A DNA stretch of 64,000 nucleotides from Streptomyces hundungensis. GTDB taxonomy: Bacteria > Actinomycetota > Actinomycetes > Streptomycetales > Streptomycetaceae. The notes beneath the pieces were generated by a model, which saw only the letters and a program-made list of their open reading frames with translations, did no database searches and was not told the DNA's origin. A program made the translations under genes and the position numbers. The stretch is taken from assembly GCF_003627815.1 (NCBI RefSeq), contig NZ_CP032698.1, positions 3,844,001 through 3,908,000 on the forward strand, read 5' to 3'. Shown piece after piece: positions 26,818 to 36,022 of the stretch (its first letter is position 1; the number at the start of each line of letters is the position of its first letter).

Positions 26818-27827
26818 TCCGGTGCTCCGAACGTGAGCGGGATGTTGTCGATGAGACGTGTGGTGCCGACGCGGGCGGCGACCGCGAGGATCGCCTCGCC
26901 CGCGAACCCCTCGGGCGCCTCGCGGAAGGTGGCGGGGTCGACCAGCGCCAAGTAGTCGGCCACGACCGGGGGTTCGGCCTTCGCCGCGTCGTCGAGGACG
27001 CCCTGGGCGACGGCCCTGATGGCCGCGGGCGACGGCGCGGCCACGGCGACCGCGTGGGCGTCGGCTGCGGCGCGGGCCTCGCCGATCGCGGTGAGCGCGT
27101 CGGCCCGGCCCGGGGCGGCGCCGCCGGCGGTGGCCCGCGCGTGCAGGGCGTGTTCGGCGGCGAGCCGGTCGCGGGCGGCGAACAGCGCGCGCGACAGGGC
27201 GCGGGCCGCGGACCGCTCGGCCGGGGAGAGGTAGCGGTTGCGGCTGGACAGGGCGAGCCCGTCGTCCTCGCGCACGGTCGGCACGCCGACGATCTCCACG
27301 GGGAAGTTCAGATCGCGCACCATGCGCCGGATCAGGGCGAGCTGCTGGGCGTCCTTCTGTCCGTACAGGGCGACGTCGGGCGCGGTCAGGTGGAGCAGCT
27401 TGGCGACGACGGTCAGCATGCCGTCGAAGTGGCCGGGCCGCGAGGCGCCTTCGAGGAGCTCGCCCATGGGGCCCGCGGTGACCCGCACCTGGGGCTCGCC
27501 GCCGGGGTAGACCTCGTCCACGGACGGCGCGAACACCGCGTCGGCGCCCTCCCGTTCGGCGATGGCGCGGTCCGCGTCCAGGGTGCGCGGATAGCGGTCG
27601 AGGTCCTCGCCCGCACCGAACTGGAGCGGGTTGACGAACACGGTGACCACGACCTGCCCGGCGGGTCCGGCCAGGGTGCGGGCGGTGCGGATCAAGGTGG
27701 CGTGGCCCTCGTGGAGCGCGCCCATGGTCATCACCACGGCGCGGCGCCCGGTCCGCTCCAGGGCCGCGAGCTCCGCGGCCGTACGGACCAGGGCGGTGCG
27801 GCCCGTCGATGCCGGCTGTGTCGTCAT
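26814..27827 (-). CDS. panC: Pantothenate synthetase PanC
   Basis: 337 residues. Condenses pantoate and beta-alanine with ATP. Motifs: [10 protein letters not shown] (the HIGH-like ATP site), [32 protein letters not shown] and the KMSKS-like SSRNRYLSP. The middle-to-C-terminal part has an Ala-rich insertion ([17 protein letters not shown]). Overlaps both neighbours by ATGA junctions. With coaX at the other end of the operon it covers two steps of CoA synthesis. Confidence 0.95.
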   Translation of the reverse strand: MTTQPASTGRTALVRTAAELAALERTGRRAVVMTMGALHEGHATLIRTARTLAGPAGQVVVTVFVNPLQFGAGEDLDRYPRTLDADRAIAEREGADAVFAPSVDEVYPGGEPQVRVTAGPMGELLEGASRPGHFDGMLTVVAKLLHLTAPDVALYGQKDAQQLALIRRMVRDLNFPVEIVGVPTVREDDGLALSSRNRYLSPAERSAARALSRALFAARDRLAAEHALHARATAGGAAPGRADALTAIGEARAAADAHAVAVAAPSPAAIRAVAQGVLDDAAKAEPPVVADYLALVDPATFREAPEGFAGEAILAVAARVGTTRLIDNIPLTFGAPE

Positions 27828-28747
27828 CGGGACTCTCCTTCGGCGAGCACACCGAGCAGGTCCTGGGCGAGCTCGGGCTTGAGCAGGCCGTGGGCGAGCG
27901 CCCGGTCCGCGGTCGTACGGGCCATCGCGAGGTAACCGGCGACCGTGCCCGGGGCGTGCTTGCGCAACTCGGCCACATGGGCGGCGACCGTGCCCGCGTC
28001 ACCGCGCGCGACCGGTCCGGTCAGGGCCGCGTCCCCGGAGCGCAGGGCGTTGTCCAGGGCCGCGCCGAGCAGCGGGCCGAGCATCCGGTCGGGGTGCGCG
28101 ACCCCGGCCTGGGAGAGCAGTTCGAGGGACTGGGCGACCAGGGTGACCAGGTGGTTCGCGCCGAGCGCGAGGGCCGCGTGGTAGAGCGGGCGGGCCTCCT
28201 CGTCGATCCACTCGGGCTCGCCGCCCATCTCGATGACCAGGGCCTCGGCGGCCAGGCGCAGCTCGTCGGGGGCCGTCACGCCGAAGGAGCACCCCGCGAG
28301 GCGCTGGACGTCGACGGCGGTGCCGGTGAACGTCATCGCCGGGTGCAGGGCGAGCGGCAGCGCCCCGGCCCGCCGCGCGGGGTCGAGGACGGCCGTGCCG
28401 TACCGCCCGGAGGTGTGCACGAGGAGCTGGCCGGGCCGGATCGCGCCGGTCTCGGCGAGGCCCTCGACCAGGCCCGGCAGGGCGTCGTCGGGGACGGTCA
28501 GCAGGACCAGCTCGGCGCGCGCGAGGACCTCGGCGGGCGGCAGCAGCGGCACGTCCGGCAGGAGGGCGGCGGCCCGGCGCACCGAGGCGTCGGAGACCCC
28601 GGAGACCGCGACGGGCCGGTGCCCGGCGAGCTGGAGCGCCGCGGCGAGCGCGGGGCCGACCCGGCCCGCGCCGACGACGCCCACGGCGAGGCGGGCGGGG
28701 CGGTCCGCCGGGGAGTGTTCTTTGCGGTGCTCTGGTGGTGCGTTCAC
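27824..28747 (-). CDS. Rossmann-like / DUF2520 oxidoreductase, first gene of the pan-nad operon
   Basis: 307 residues from GTG 28747 with GGAAGG upstream. The N-terminal NAD(P)-binding fold has [18 protein letters not shown] helical C-terminal DUF2520 domain follows ([33 protein letters not shown]). The architecture resembles ketopantoate reductase and pyrroline-carboxylate reductase. Its constant pairing with panC makes a role in making or salvaging pantoate plausible, but this is inference. Stop overlaps the panC start (ATGA). Confidence 0.82.
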   Translation of the reverse strand: MNAPPEHRKEHSPADRPARLAVGVVGAGRVGPALAAALQLAGHRPVAVSGVSDASVRRAAALLPDVPLLPPAEVLARAELVLLTVPDDALPGLVEGLAETGAIRPGQLLVHTSGRYGTAVLDPARRAGALPLALHPAMTFTGTAVDVQRLAGCSFGVTAPDELRLAAEALVIEMGGEPEWIDEEARPLYHAALALGANHLVTLVAQSLELLSQAGVAHPDRMLGPLLGAALDNALRSGDAALTGPVARGDAGTVAAHVAELRKHAPGTVAGYLAMARTTADRALAHGLLKPELAQDLLGVLAEGESR

Positions 28748-28776
28748 GCGGTGGGGCCTTCCGTTCCAGTCCGCGG

Positions 28777-28804
28777 TGGGTACCGGACGCCAAACCAAAA
28801 TCAA
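28777..28804 (-). promoter_or_regulatory. Candidate promoter of the DUF2520-panC-nadB-nadC-coaX operon
   Basis: On the minus strand TTGATT (28804-28799), a 16-bp spacer and TACCCA (28782-28777). This would start transcription about 25 nt before GTG 28747, just ahead of its ribosome-binding site. The hexamers are imperfect. Confidence 0.35.
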
Positions 28805-28877
28805 ACGGCCCCTCATGCTACGCCCCGGGCACGGAAACCCCTTTGGTTGTCCACAGGGTGTGGGTGATCATCGCCGC

Positions 28878-30080
28878 ATGGCAGACACCGAGCGCGCTTC
28901 CCGTCCCGAAACCACCATCACCACTCCCGGCGGGGCTCCGGAGGAGGACCCGGAGCGGGCCCGCCGACACCGTATGGCCGTGTTCGGGGGCGCGGAGCGC
29001 AAACTCGCGGACCAGTCGGTCGACCACAGCCTGGCGGAGCGTCTGGCGGCCCTGGTGGCGGACGCCGGTGAGGTCTACGACCTGGCCGAATCCCCCGACA
29101 TCTACGGCGACGGGGTGGTGGCCGAGCTGGAGCGCCGCACCGCCGAGGAGCTCGGCTTCCCGGCCGCCGCCTTCTTCCCCAGCGGCACCATGGCCCAGCA
29201 GGTCGCGCTGCGCTGCTGGGCGGCGCGCACCGGGAACCCGACGGTCGCCCTGCATCCGCTGGCCCACCCCGAAGTCCATGAGCGTCAGGCGTTCAGCCAG
29301 GTCAGCGGCTTGCGTACGGTCCACCTGACGGACGAGCCGCGGCTGCCGAACGCGGCGGAGGTGCTCGACTTCGAGGAGCCGTTCGGCACGCTGATGCTGG
29401 AGCTGCCGCTGCGCGACGCGGGCCATGTCCTGCCGAGCTGGGAGGAGCTGGTGGCCGTGGTCGAGGCGGCCCGCGAACGGGACGCGGTGGTGCACTTCGA
29501 CGGCGCCAGGCTCTGGGAGACCACCCCCCACTTCGGCCGCCCCCTGCGGGAGATCGCGGGCCTCGCCGACAGCGTGTACGTGTCCTTCTACAAGACCCTG
29601 GGCGGCCTCTCGGGCGCCGTCCTGGCGGGCCCCGAGTCACTGATCGCCGAGGCCCGCACCTGGCGTCACCGCTACGGCGGCCAGCTCTTCCAGCAGTTTC
29701 CCGCCGCCCTCGCCGGGCTGCTCGGCCTGCGCAAGGTGTTGCCCGAGATCCCTTCGTACGTAACCCACGCCAAGGTCGTGGCGCAGGCGATCGGGGAGGG
29801 GTTCGCGCAGGCGGGCGTGGCCTGGTTCCGGGTGCACCCCGAGCCGCCGCACACCCACGAGTTCCAGGTGTGGCTGCCGTACGACGCCGAGGTCCTGAGC
29901 GCCGCGGCGCTGCGGCAGGCCGAGGAGAGCGGTGTCTGCCTGTTCCGGCGCTGGCTGCCGAGCCCCTCGGGCCCGCAAGGCCTCTCCTTCACGGAGGTCA
30001 CGGTCACCGCCCCGGGGCTCGCCTGGACCGCCGAGGACGTCCGGACGGCGGTGGCCGACTTCGTACGCCGGCTGCGGTGA
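28878..30080 (+). CDS. PLP-dependent threonine aldolase-like enzyme (beta-eliminating lyase family)
   Basis: 400 residues, fold type I. The PLP-binding lysine is K239 in VSFYKTLGGLSGA. Other family marks are FFPSGTMAQQVALRCW near the start and VVHFDGARLWE with the aspartate that contacts the pyridine ring. Similar enzymes split beta-hydroxy amino acids such as threonine into glycine and an aldehyde. The real substrate is not known. The N-terminal 30 residues are disordered. Divergent from the pantothenate operon; ATG 28878 lacks a strong ribosome-binding site. Confidence 0.85.
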   Translation: MADTERASRPETTITTPGGAPEEDPERARRHRMAVFGGAERKLADQSVDHSLAERLAALVADAGEVYDLAESPDIYGDGVVAELERRTAEELGFPAAAFFPSGTMAQQVALRCWAARTGNPTVALHPLAHPEVHERQAFSQVSGLRTVHLTDEPRLPNAAEVLDFEEPFGTLMLELPLRDAGHVLPSWEELVAVVEAARERDAVVHFDGARLWETTPHFGRPLREIAGLADSVYVSFYKTLGGLSGAVLAGPESLIAEARTWRHRYGGQLFQQFPAALAGLLGLRKVLPEIPSYVTHAKVVAQAIGEGFAQAGVAWFRVHPEPPHTHEFQVWLPYDAEVLSAAALRQAEESGVCLFRRWLPSPSGPQGLSFTEVTVTAPGLAWTAEDVRTAVADFVRRLR

Positions 30081-30145
30081 CCGGCTCCGGGTGCCCGCGC
30101 CCAGCGGCAGACGGGCGGGTGGCGGCGGGGCTGCGCGCGGCGGGC

Positions 30146-30373
30146 TCAGTGGCAGGCGGGCGGGTGGCGGTGGTGGTGCGGGGTGAGCAGATGGGCCAGG
30201 GCGGCCCGTAGCCGTCCGGTGGCGAGGCGGCCCGCCAGGACCGCCTCGAAGCGGCGCCGGTCCCGTATCCCGCGCAGGGTCGCCACGTCATGGGTGCCCG
30301 GCACCGGTGGCGCGGGGGCGCCGAGGCGTGCCGCGCGGTAGCTGTCGATCATGTGCTGCTGCATCGCGTCCAT
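30146..30373 (-). CDS. Small protein with His-rich tail, divergent from an ArsR-type regulator
   Basis: 75 residues from ATG 30373. N-terminal helix MDAMQQHMIDSYRAARLG, a Pro-containing turn, and a basic helix (LRGIRDRRRFEAVLAGRL), ending in LTPHHHRHPPACH with six histidines and one cysteine. The tail could bind a transition metal. No known domain. The start lies 37 bp from the nearer of two operators that face the regulator gene, so it is likely controlled by that regulator. Small size leaves some doubt that it is a gene. Confidence 0.55.
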   Translation of the reverse strand: MDAMQQHMIDSYRAARLGAPAPPVPGTHDVATLRGIRDRRRFEAVLAGRLATGRLRAALAHLLTPHHHRHPPACH

Positions 30374-30408
30374 GGGTCCACAGTGGTCCCGTTCGGGCCG
30401 CGCGTCGC

Positions 30409-30494
30409 GCCGATTGACGAGCGGCGTCAAACGACCCCGTCCCAGGCCGATCTCCCGCGCGGTCCGCCGATTGACCGGGACCGTCAATCGGCGG
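30409..30494. promoter_or_regulatory. Pair of dyad operators between the small His-tail gene and the ArsR-type gene
   Basis: Site 1 (30464-30494) is a perfect 12-bp inverted repeat, CCGCCGATTGAC-N7-GTCAATCGGCGG. Site 2 (30411-30433) is CGATTGAC-N7-GTCAAACG, the same half-sites and the same 7-bp spacer with one mismatch. Centres are 57 bp apart. The TTGAC half-sites also look like -35 elements, so repressor binding would block polymerase. Most likely targets of the ArsR-type protein encoded at 30529. Confidence 0.7.
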
Positions 30495-30528
30495 CCGGGT
30501 TGTCAGTGCCCCGGTGCACCATGGGCGC

Positions 30529-31644
30529 ATGAGCGTGACCATCGACATCACGGGCCTGCCGCCCGAGCGCATCGGCTTCGCGATCTCGCCGCTGGCCGAG
30601 CTGGGCCTGGCCCTGCACGCGCTCTCCGAGCCCGGGCACCACCCGGGTCTGCACGGCTGGGTCACGGCGACGGCGGCCGCCCTGAAGCCCGACCTCGCGG
30701 ACCGGCTGCACGAGGCGGAATTCCTGTGGCGGCACACCTTCTCCGATGTGTTCATGCCCTTCGCGGGCATACCCGGGCGGGACGGCGGCACCGGCGCCAC
30801 GCTCGCGGAGGACCTCGACCTGCTCGACCGGCTCTCCAACGAGCGGTTCGCCTCCGCCGCCCTCGAATTCACCTGCAACCTGTACACGGTCAAGACGCCT
30901 TCCCCGCTGCACGATCCGGCGATGCGGGCGCGCGCCCTGGAGCTGGCCGCGAACCGGGGGCCCCGAGTGGTCGACTTCACCCGGCGCCTCCTGGACGACC
31001 CGGCTTCGGTACGGGCCTGGCTGCGGCGCCTCCTGGAAGACTGCGACCAGGCGTTCTTCGCGGACACCTGGCGGCGGATGCGGGTCCAACTGGCCGCGGA
31101 CGCACGGCACAAGGCGGAGCTGTTGCGCCACAAGGGCCTCACCGAGGCCGTCCAGGCGGTGTCGGCCGCGCTCAGCGTGGACGACGGTGGGAACCGGATC
31201 GGCGTCGACAAGCTGAGCGAGGGCCACACGACCGCCCTGGACCCCGAGCCCGGCGCCGGACTCACCTTCATGCCGACCTCGTTCGGCTGGCCGCATCTGA
31301 TGGTGCTGCACGCGCCGGGCTGGCGGCCGGTGATCCACTACCCGGTGCACGGGCCCGAACTGCCCTCCCCCGCCTCCGTCGAGCTGCTCAAGCGGCGGAT
31401 GGAGGCACTCGCCCACCCGATGCGGATGCGCCTGTGCCGCAATCTGGCGCGCTCCCCCAACACGACGGGCGAGCTCGCCGAGCAGCACGGCATCAGCGCA
31501 CCCGAGGTCTCGCGCCATCTGGCCGTCCTGAAGCGGGCGGGCCTGCTCACCACCCGGCGGCGCGGCCGCTATGTGCTGCACCAGCTCGACCTGACGGTGG
31601 TGGCCCGTCTGGGCAGCGACTTCCTGGAGGGGGTGCTGAGGTAG
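30529..31644 (+). CDS. ArsR-type winged-helix regulator with large N-terminal DUF5937-like domain
   Basis: 371 residues from ATG 30529 (GTG 30514 is an alternative). The first 300 residues form an unfamiliar alpha/beta domain starting VTIDITGLPPERIGFAISPL, as seen in many Streptomyces DUF5937-ArsR fusions. The C-terminal 70 residues are the winged helix: MEALAHPMRMRLCRNLA, ISAPEVSRHLAVLKRAG and a wing with TTRRRGRYVLHQL. The usual ArsR metal-binding cysteine motif is absent from the helix-turn-helix. Likely binds the paired operators just upstream and autoregulates. Confidence 0.85.
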   Translation: MSVTIDITGLPPERIGFAISPLAELGLALHALSEPGHHPGLHGWVTATAAALKPDLADRLHEAEFLWRHTFSDVFMPFAGIPGRDGGTGATLAEDLDLLDRLSNERFASAALEFTCNLYTVKTPSPLHDPAMRARALELAANRGPRVVDFTRRLLDDPASVRAWLRRLLEDCDQAFFADTWRRMRVQLAADARHKAELLRHKGLTEAVQAVSAALSVDDGGNRIGVDKLSEGHTTALDPEPGAGLTFMPTSFGWPHLMVLHAPGWRPVIHYPVHGPELPSPASVELLKRRMEALAHPMRMRLCRNLARSPNTTGELAEQHGISAPEVSRHLAVLKRAGLLTTRRRGRYVLHQLDLTVVARLGSDFLEGVLR

Positions 31645-31684
31645 CGGCGGCTCGCGGAGAGGGGCGGTGGGGCGGTGGGGCGGG

Positions 31685-32659
31685 CTAGTCGACCCGCAGC
31701 AGGAGCTTGCCCGTGGAGCTCCGGCTCTCCATCAACTCGTGGGCGGAGACGGCCTGTTCGAGGCTGAACTCGGCGGTGACCGGAAGCTCCACCTCCCCGC
31801 TGGTGACGAGCCGCAGCGCACGGTCCGCGATCACGCGCAACGCCTCGGGGTCGCCCGCCGCGAGGCCCAGGATGGAGAACCCGGAGACGCTCCGGCCCCG
31901 CGCGTACAGCTCGCCCTGCCCCACCTGCCAGGGCTCCTCGCCGCTCGCGTTGCCGTACGAGACGAGCCGGCCGAACAGGGCGAGCGACTCAAGGCCCCGG
32001 CGCAGGGTCGCGCCGCCGACCGGGTCGAGGACCAGGTCCACGCCCCGGCCCCCCGTGGCGCGCAGCACCTCCGTGTCGAAGGTGTCGGTCAGGAAGGCGT
32101 CGTCGTAGCCGTGCTTGCGGGCGTAGTCGGCCTTGGCCTCGCTGGAGACCACGCCGTACACCGCACCCGCCCCTGCCAGCTTGGCGAGCCGCCCGGAGAC
32201 GGTGCCGACGCCACCCGCCGCGCCCTGCACCAGAACGCTCTCACCGGCCCGGAGCCGGCCCACCTCGTGGATCAGGGCGTGCGCGGTCGGCAGCACGGTG
32301 GGCAGGGTCGCGGCGGTGCGCGGGCTCACCCCGGCGGGCAGCGGAAAGACGGTGACGGCCGGGGCGAGGGCCACCTCCGCGTAGGCGCCGCCCTCGGTCA
32401 TCGCGGCGACCTCCTGGCCGACCACGAGCCCCTCGACCCCGGCACCGAGCGCGCGGATCCGGCCGGACAGTTCGAGCCCGGGCACGAAGGGCAGGGCCTC
32501 GACCCGGTATCCCACCGAACGCGCCTTGAGATCGGCGAAGTTGACGCCGACGTACGCGACGTCGATGCCCACCTCGCCCGGCCCCGGCGCCGGAACCTCC
32601 GTCTCCACCAGCCGGAGCACCTCGGGACCACCGAACTCGTCGAACCTGATCGCACGCAT
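31685..32659 (-). CDS. Zinc-independent medium-chain dehydrogenase (quinone oxidoreductase-like)
   Basis: 324 residues. GroES-like N-terminal domain starting MRAIRFDEFGGPEVLRL, VGVNFADLKAR in place of zinc ligands, then a Rossmann domain with the NADPH loop VLVQGAAGGVGTVSG. The C-terminus FSLEQAVSAHELMESRSSTG is typical of the QOR/enoyl reductase branch. NADPH-dependent reduction of quinones or enones is expected. ATG 32659 has AAGTGG upstream. A dyad overlapping a -10-like TACTAT sits about 50 bp upstream. Confidence 0.9.
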   Translation of the reverse strand: MRAIRFDEFGGPEVLRLVETEVPAPGPGEVGIDVAYVGVNFADLKARSVGYRVEALPFVPGLELSGRIRALGAGVEGLVVGQEVAAMTEGGAYAEVALAPAVTVFPLPAGVSPRTAATLPTVLPTAHALIHEVGRLRAGESVLVQGAAGGVGTVSGRLAKLAGAGAVYGVVSSEAKADYARKHGYDDAFLTDTFDTEVLRATGGRGVDLVLDPVGGATLRRGLESLALFGRLVSYGNASGEEPWQVGQGELYARGRSVSGFSILGLAAGDPEALRVIADRALRLVTSGEVELPVTAEFSLEQAVSAHELMESRSSTGKLLLRVD

Positions 32660-32706
32660 GACGCCACTTCCCCGTAGCCGAATCACCAGCCGAAGCACCG
32701 GACGCC

Positions 32707-32730
32707 TTCGATAGTACGACGCTCATCGAA
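32707..32730. promoter_or_regulatory. Dyad at the oxidoreductase promoter
   Basis: TTCGAT (32707-32712) and ATCGAA (32725-32730) form a 6+12+6 inverted repeat. On the minus strand it encloses TACTAT, a good -10 hexamer. A regulator bound here would cover the oxidoreductase promoter. The -35 is not evident. Confidence 0.45.
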
Positions 32731-32788
32731 CTAAGGCCAGCGCCGCCGCAGGCAAGGGGCTATGGCCCCAAGTGACCGTGAGGACAGG

Positions 32789-33463
32789 TCAGTTGGCGCC
32801 GCCGCCCGCGCGCACCAGGCCGGTCTCGTAGGCCAGGACCACGACCTGGACGCGGTCGCGCAGTTCGAGCTTGGTCAGGATGCGGCCCACATGGGTCTTG
32901 ACGGTGGCCTCCGACAGGACGAGTCGGGCGGCGATCTCGCCGTTGGACAGGCCCTGCGCGACCAGCAGCATGACCTCGCGCTCGCGCTCGGTCAGCCGCT
33001 CCAGCTGGCGGTGCTCCGGCTCCTTGTTGCCGCTCGGCAGCATCGGCGCGAACCGGTCGAGCAGGCGCCGGGTCGTCGAGGGCGCGACCACCGCGTCCCC
33101 GCTGTGCACCGAGCGGATCGCGGCCAGCAGTTCGGCGGGCGGCACGTCCTTCAGCATGAAGCCGCTGGCACCCGCCTTCAGCCCGGAGAAGGCGTACTCG
33201 TCGAGGTCGAAGGTGGTCAGGATCAGCACCTTCGGCGGCTCGGGCGCCTCGCAGATGCGCCGGGTGGCCTCCACGCCGTCCAGGCGCGGCATACGCACAT
33301 CCATCAGGACCACGTCGACGGCGGTCGCCCGCAGGATCTCGATCGCCTCCGCACCGTCGCCCGCCTCCGCGACGACCTCCATGTCCGGCTGGGCGGCGAG
33401 CACCATCCGGAATCCGGTGCGCAGCAGCACCTGATCGTCGACGAGCATCACGCGGATCGTCAT
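32789..33463 (-). CDS. NarL/FixJ-family response regulator
   Basis: 224 residues. Receiver domain with D55 in VVLMDVRMP as phospho-acceptor and the conserved lysine in GFMLKDV. The C-terminal LuxR-type helix-turn-helix is LTEREREVMLLVAQGLSNGE, then LVLSEATVKTHVGRIL. ATG 33463 follows GGAGAGG. Partner of the histidine kinase encoded 135 bp upstream on the same strand. Regulated genes are unknown. Confidence 0.93.
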   Translation of the reverse strand: MTIRVMLVDDQVLLRTGFRMVLAAQPDMEVVAEAGDGAEAIEILRATAVDVVLMDVRMPRLDGVEATRRICEAPEPPKVLILTTFDLDEYAFSGLKAGASGFMLKDVPPAELLAAIRSVHSGDAVVAPSTTRRLLDRFAPMLPSGNKEPEHRQLERLTEREREVMLLVAQGLSNGEIAARLVLSEATVKTHVGRILTKLELRDRVQVVVLAYETGLVRAGGGAN

Positions 33464-33548
33464 CGTTGCCTCTCCATCAAGCCGTACAAGCAAGCCGTAC
33501 AAGGGTCGAGCACTCGGTGCACACAGCGGCGCCCGTACGCGTACGAAC

Positions 33549-33576
33549 ACGTGCCCGGGCGCCTGTGCGGGCACGT
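33549..33576 (-). terminator. Hairpin between the histidine kinase and response regulator genes
   Basis: ACGTGCCCG and CGGGCACGT form a perfect 9-bp stem with a 10-bp loop in the 135-bp gap downstream of the kinase gene. It could attenuate transcription into, or stabilise, the response regulator message. No T-tract. Confidence 0.45.
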
Positions 33577-33598
33577 ACAGGAAATCAGGCGCCCGGTT

Positions 33599-34810
33599 TC
33601 AATGGGCCGGTTTGAGGGGCAGCAGGGCGCTGATGCGGAAGCCGCCGCCGGGGCGCGGGCCCGCGTCGAGGGTGCCGCCGACCATGCCGATGCGCTCACG
33701 CATGCCGATCAGGCCGTGGCCCTGGCCGTCCGCGCCGCCGTCCTCGTACATCTCGTGGGCGGCGCCCCGGCCGTCGTCCTCGACGAGGAGCCCAAGGCCG
33801 TCGTCGAAGTACACGAGGCGCACGCTGGCCCCCACGTCCGGGCCGCCGTGCTTGCGGGTGTTGGTGAGCGCCTCCTGCACGATCCGGTACGCCGTGAGCT
33901 CGACGCCGCTGGGCAGCGGGCGCGGGGTGCCCTCGATCTTGAAGTCGACGGTGAGGCCGGCCCCGCGGACCGTCTCGACCAGGTCCTCGATCTGCTGGAC
34001 GTCGGGCTGCGGCACGTACTCACCCGCCTCCTGGTGCTCGCCCGTGCGCAGCACGCCGAGCAGCCGGCGCATCTCGGCGAGGGCCTGGCGCCCGGTCATC
34101 GAGATCGTCTCCAGGGCGGTCCTGGCCTGGTCGGGCGAGGTGTCCATCACATACGCCGCGCCGTCGGCCTGCACGACCATCACCGACACGTTGTGCGCGA
34201 CCACGTCGTGGAGCTCGCGCGCGATGCGGGCCCGCTCGGCGGCGACCGCCACCTTGGCCTGCGCCTCGCGCTCCCGCTCCAGACGCGAGGCGCGCTCCTC
34301 CAGCTGCGCGAAGTACGCCTTGCGGGTGCGCATCGAGTCGCCGAGCACCCAGGCCAGCACGAAGGGGACCGTCATGATGACGACGAAGAAGATCCTCTCC
34401 GGTGTGCCGGTGGTGCCGCCGGCCATCTCCATCCATCGCATCTGGGCCACGGGCGCCGCGAAGAGCCCGCCGACGAGCGCGAGCCGTGAGGCCCACCGCT
34501 CGCCCGCCGAGGCCACGGTGTAGACGATGACCAGCATCGCGAAGTCCGCGGTCTGGGGATGGACGTTCAGGGCCACCTGGACCAGGCCGAGCCCGATCAC
34601 GAGCAGCAGCATCTTCTCGGGCACCCTGCGCCGCAGCGCCACGACCGCGCCCATGCCGAGCGCCACCAGAGCCTGGATGCCCCAGGCCGCCTGCCTCGGA
34701 TGCGCCGGCGTCTCCACGATTTGCAGGCAGGAGAACCCGACCAGGATGACCGCCCAGAAGGTGTCGACCCCGGTCGGGTGTCTGCGGATGAAGTCATAGA
34801 GGCGCTGCAC
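33599..34810 (-). CDS. NarL-type sensor histidine kinase (HisKA_3)
   Basis: 403 residues from GTG 34810. Four or five N-terminal transmembrane helices with very short external loops suggest sensing inside the membrane. A charged coiled coil (QLEERASRLEREREAQAKVA) leads to the dimerisation and phospho-acceptor motif RIARELHDVVAHN with H201. The HATPase part has YRIVQEALTNTRKHGG, VEDDGRGA and GHGLIGMRERIGMVGG. Cognate regulator lies directly downstream. Stimulus unknown. Confidence 0.93.
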   Translation of the reverse strand: MQRLYDFIRRHPTGVDTFWAVILVGFSCLQIVETPAHPRQAAWGIQALVALGMGAVVALRRRVPEKMLLLVIGLGLVQVALNVHPQTADFAMLVIVYTVASAGERWASRLALVGGLFAAPVAQMRWMEMAGGTTGTPERIFFVVIMTVPFVLAWVLGDSMRTRKAYFAQLEERASRLEREREAQAKVAVAAERARIARELHDVVAHNVSVMVVQADGAAYVMDTSPDQARTALETISMTGRQALAEMRRLLGVLRTGEHQEAGEYVPQPDVQQIEDLVETVRGAGLTVDFKIEGTPRPLPSGVELTAYRIVQEALTNTRKHGGPDVGASVRLVYFDDGLGLLVEDDGRGAAHEMYEDGGADGQGHGLIGMRERIGMVGGTLDAGPRPGGGFRISALLPLKPAH

Positions 34811-34906
34811 GTAACCCAGCGTAGGGAAGCCGGATAGGTGCAGGGGTCAACCGCCGGGGCGATCCTGACCCCGGCGGCGTACTCCCCAAGGTGGAGACTT
34901 GGGCAC

Positions 34907-36022
34907 GTGACGGATGAGACGTGTCAGCAGCCCGCTGGTGGGAGCGGTTCGGGGAGCGGCGTGGGAGGAGCGGGAGCGGAGGCGTCCCGTGCGGGGTGTG
35001 GGGCGCCCGGCTCGGGTGACGAGCCCCGGGGGTGGCGCGCGGCGGCGGAGGAAGCGCTCTACGGCGACGGCGGCTTCTATCTGCGCCCCGAGGGGCCCGC
35101 CGGACACTTCCGTACGTCGGTGCACGCCTCGCCCCTCTTCGCGGGCGCTGTCGCCCGCCTCCTGACGGAGGTCGCGGCCGGGCTCGGACCCGGGCCGGTC
35201 GACTTCGTCGACATGGGGGCCGGGCGCGGGGAGCTGCTCACCGGGGTGCTCGCCGCGCTGCCGGCCGACTTCCCCGTCCGGGCGTACGCCGTCGAGCGTG
35301 CGGCCCGGCCCGCCGGGCTCGACGAGCGGATCGACTGGCGCGCCTCGATGCCCCGGGGCGTGCGCGGGCTGCTCTTCGCGAACGAGTGGCTCGACAACGT
35401 GCCGGTGGAGGTGGCCGAGGTCGATCCCGACGGGGTGGTCAGGCTCGTACGGGTACGTCCCGACGGTACGGAGACGCTGGGCGAGCCGGTGTCGGGCGCG
35501 GACGCGGCGTGGCTCGCGCGCTGGTGGCCGCTGACCGAGCCGGGCACCCGGGCGGAGATCGGGCGCCCGCGGGACGCGGCGTGGGCGGCGGCGGTGTCCT
35601 CACTGGAGGCGGGGCTCGCGGTGGCGGTCGACTACGCGCACGTGCGGGGGGCGCGGCCGCCGTTCGGGACGCTGAGCGGGTTTCGCGACGGGCGGGAGGT
35701 CGCGCCCGTGCCGGACGGGTCCTGCGACATCACTGCGCATGTCGCGCTCGACGCGTGCGCGTTGCCGGGGGCGGAGCTGGTGTCCCAGCGCGAGGCGCTG
35801 GGCCGCCTGGGGGTCTCCGGCGGCCGGCCCCCTCTGTCGCTGGCGTCCTCCGACCCCGCGGCGTACGTACGGGCTCTCGCCCGGGCGGGCGAAGCAGCAG
35901 AGCTGACCTCCCGCTCCGGCCTGGGCACCTTCACCTGGCTACTCCAGCCCGCCACCCCTGGGGCTCCGCCCCAGACCCCGACGCGTTCACCCACCCACCC
36001 GCCCGTGACGGGGGTTGGATAG
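34907..36022 (+). CDS. MidA/NDUFAF7-family SAM-dependent methyltransferase
   Basis: 371 residues from GTG 34907. After a Gly/Ser/Ala-rich leader of about 40 residues the catalytic region begins: [22 protein letters not shown] motif [29 protein letters not shown] and [18 protein letters not shown]. Members methylate an arginine of a respiratory complex I subunit in mitochondria. A nuoD paralogue follows here, which fits. The last 23 codons (from 349, [17 protein letters not shown]) are mosaic repeat DNA: the native stop has been lost and translation continues into the repeat. Confidence 0.85.
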   Translation: MTDETCQQPAGGSGSGSGVGGAGAEASRAGCGAPGSGDEPRGWRAAAEEALYGDGGFYLRPEGPAGHFRTSVHASPLFAGAVARLLTEVAAGLGPGPVDFVDMGAGRGELLTGVLAALPADFPVRAYAVERAARPAGLDERIDWRASMPRGVRGLLFANEWLDNVPVEVAEVDPDGVVRLVRVRPDGTETLGEPVSGADAAWLARWWPLTEPGTRAEIGRPRDAAWAAAVSSLEAGLAVAVDYAHVRGARPPFGTLSGFRDGREVAPVPDGSCDITAHVALDACALPGAELVSQREALGRLGVSGGRPPLSLASSDPAAYVRALARAGEAAELTSRSGLGTFTWLLQPATPGAPPQTPTRSPTHPPVTGVG

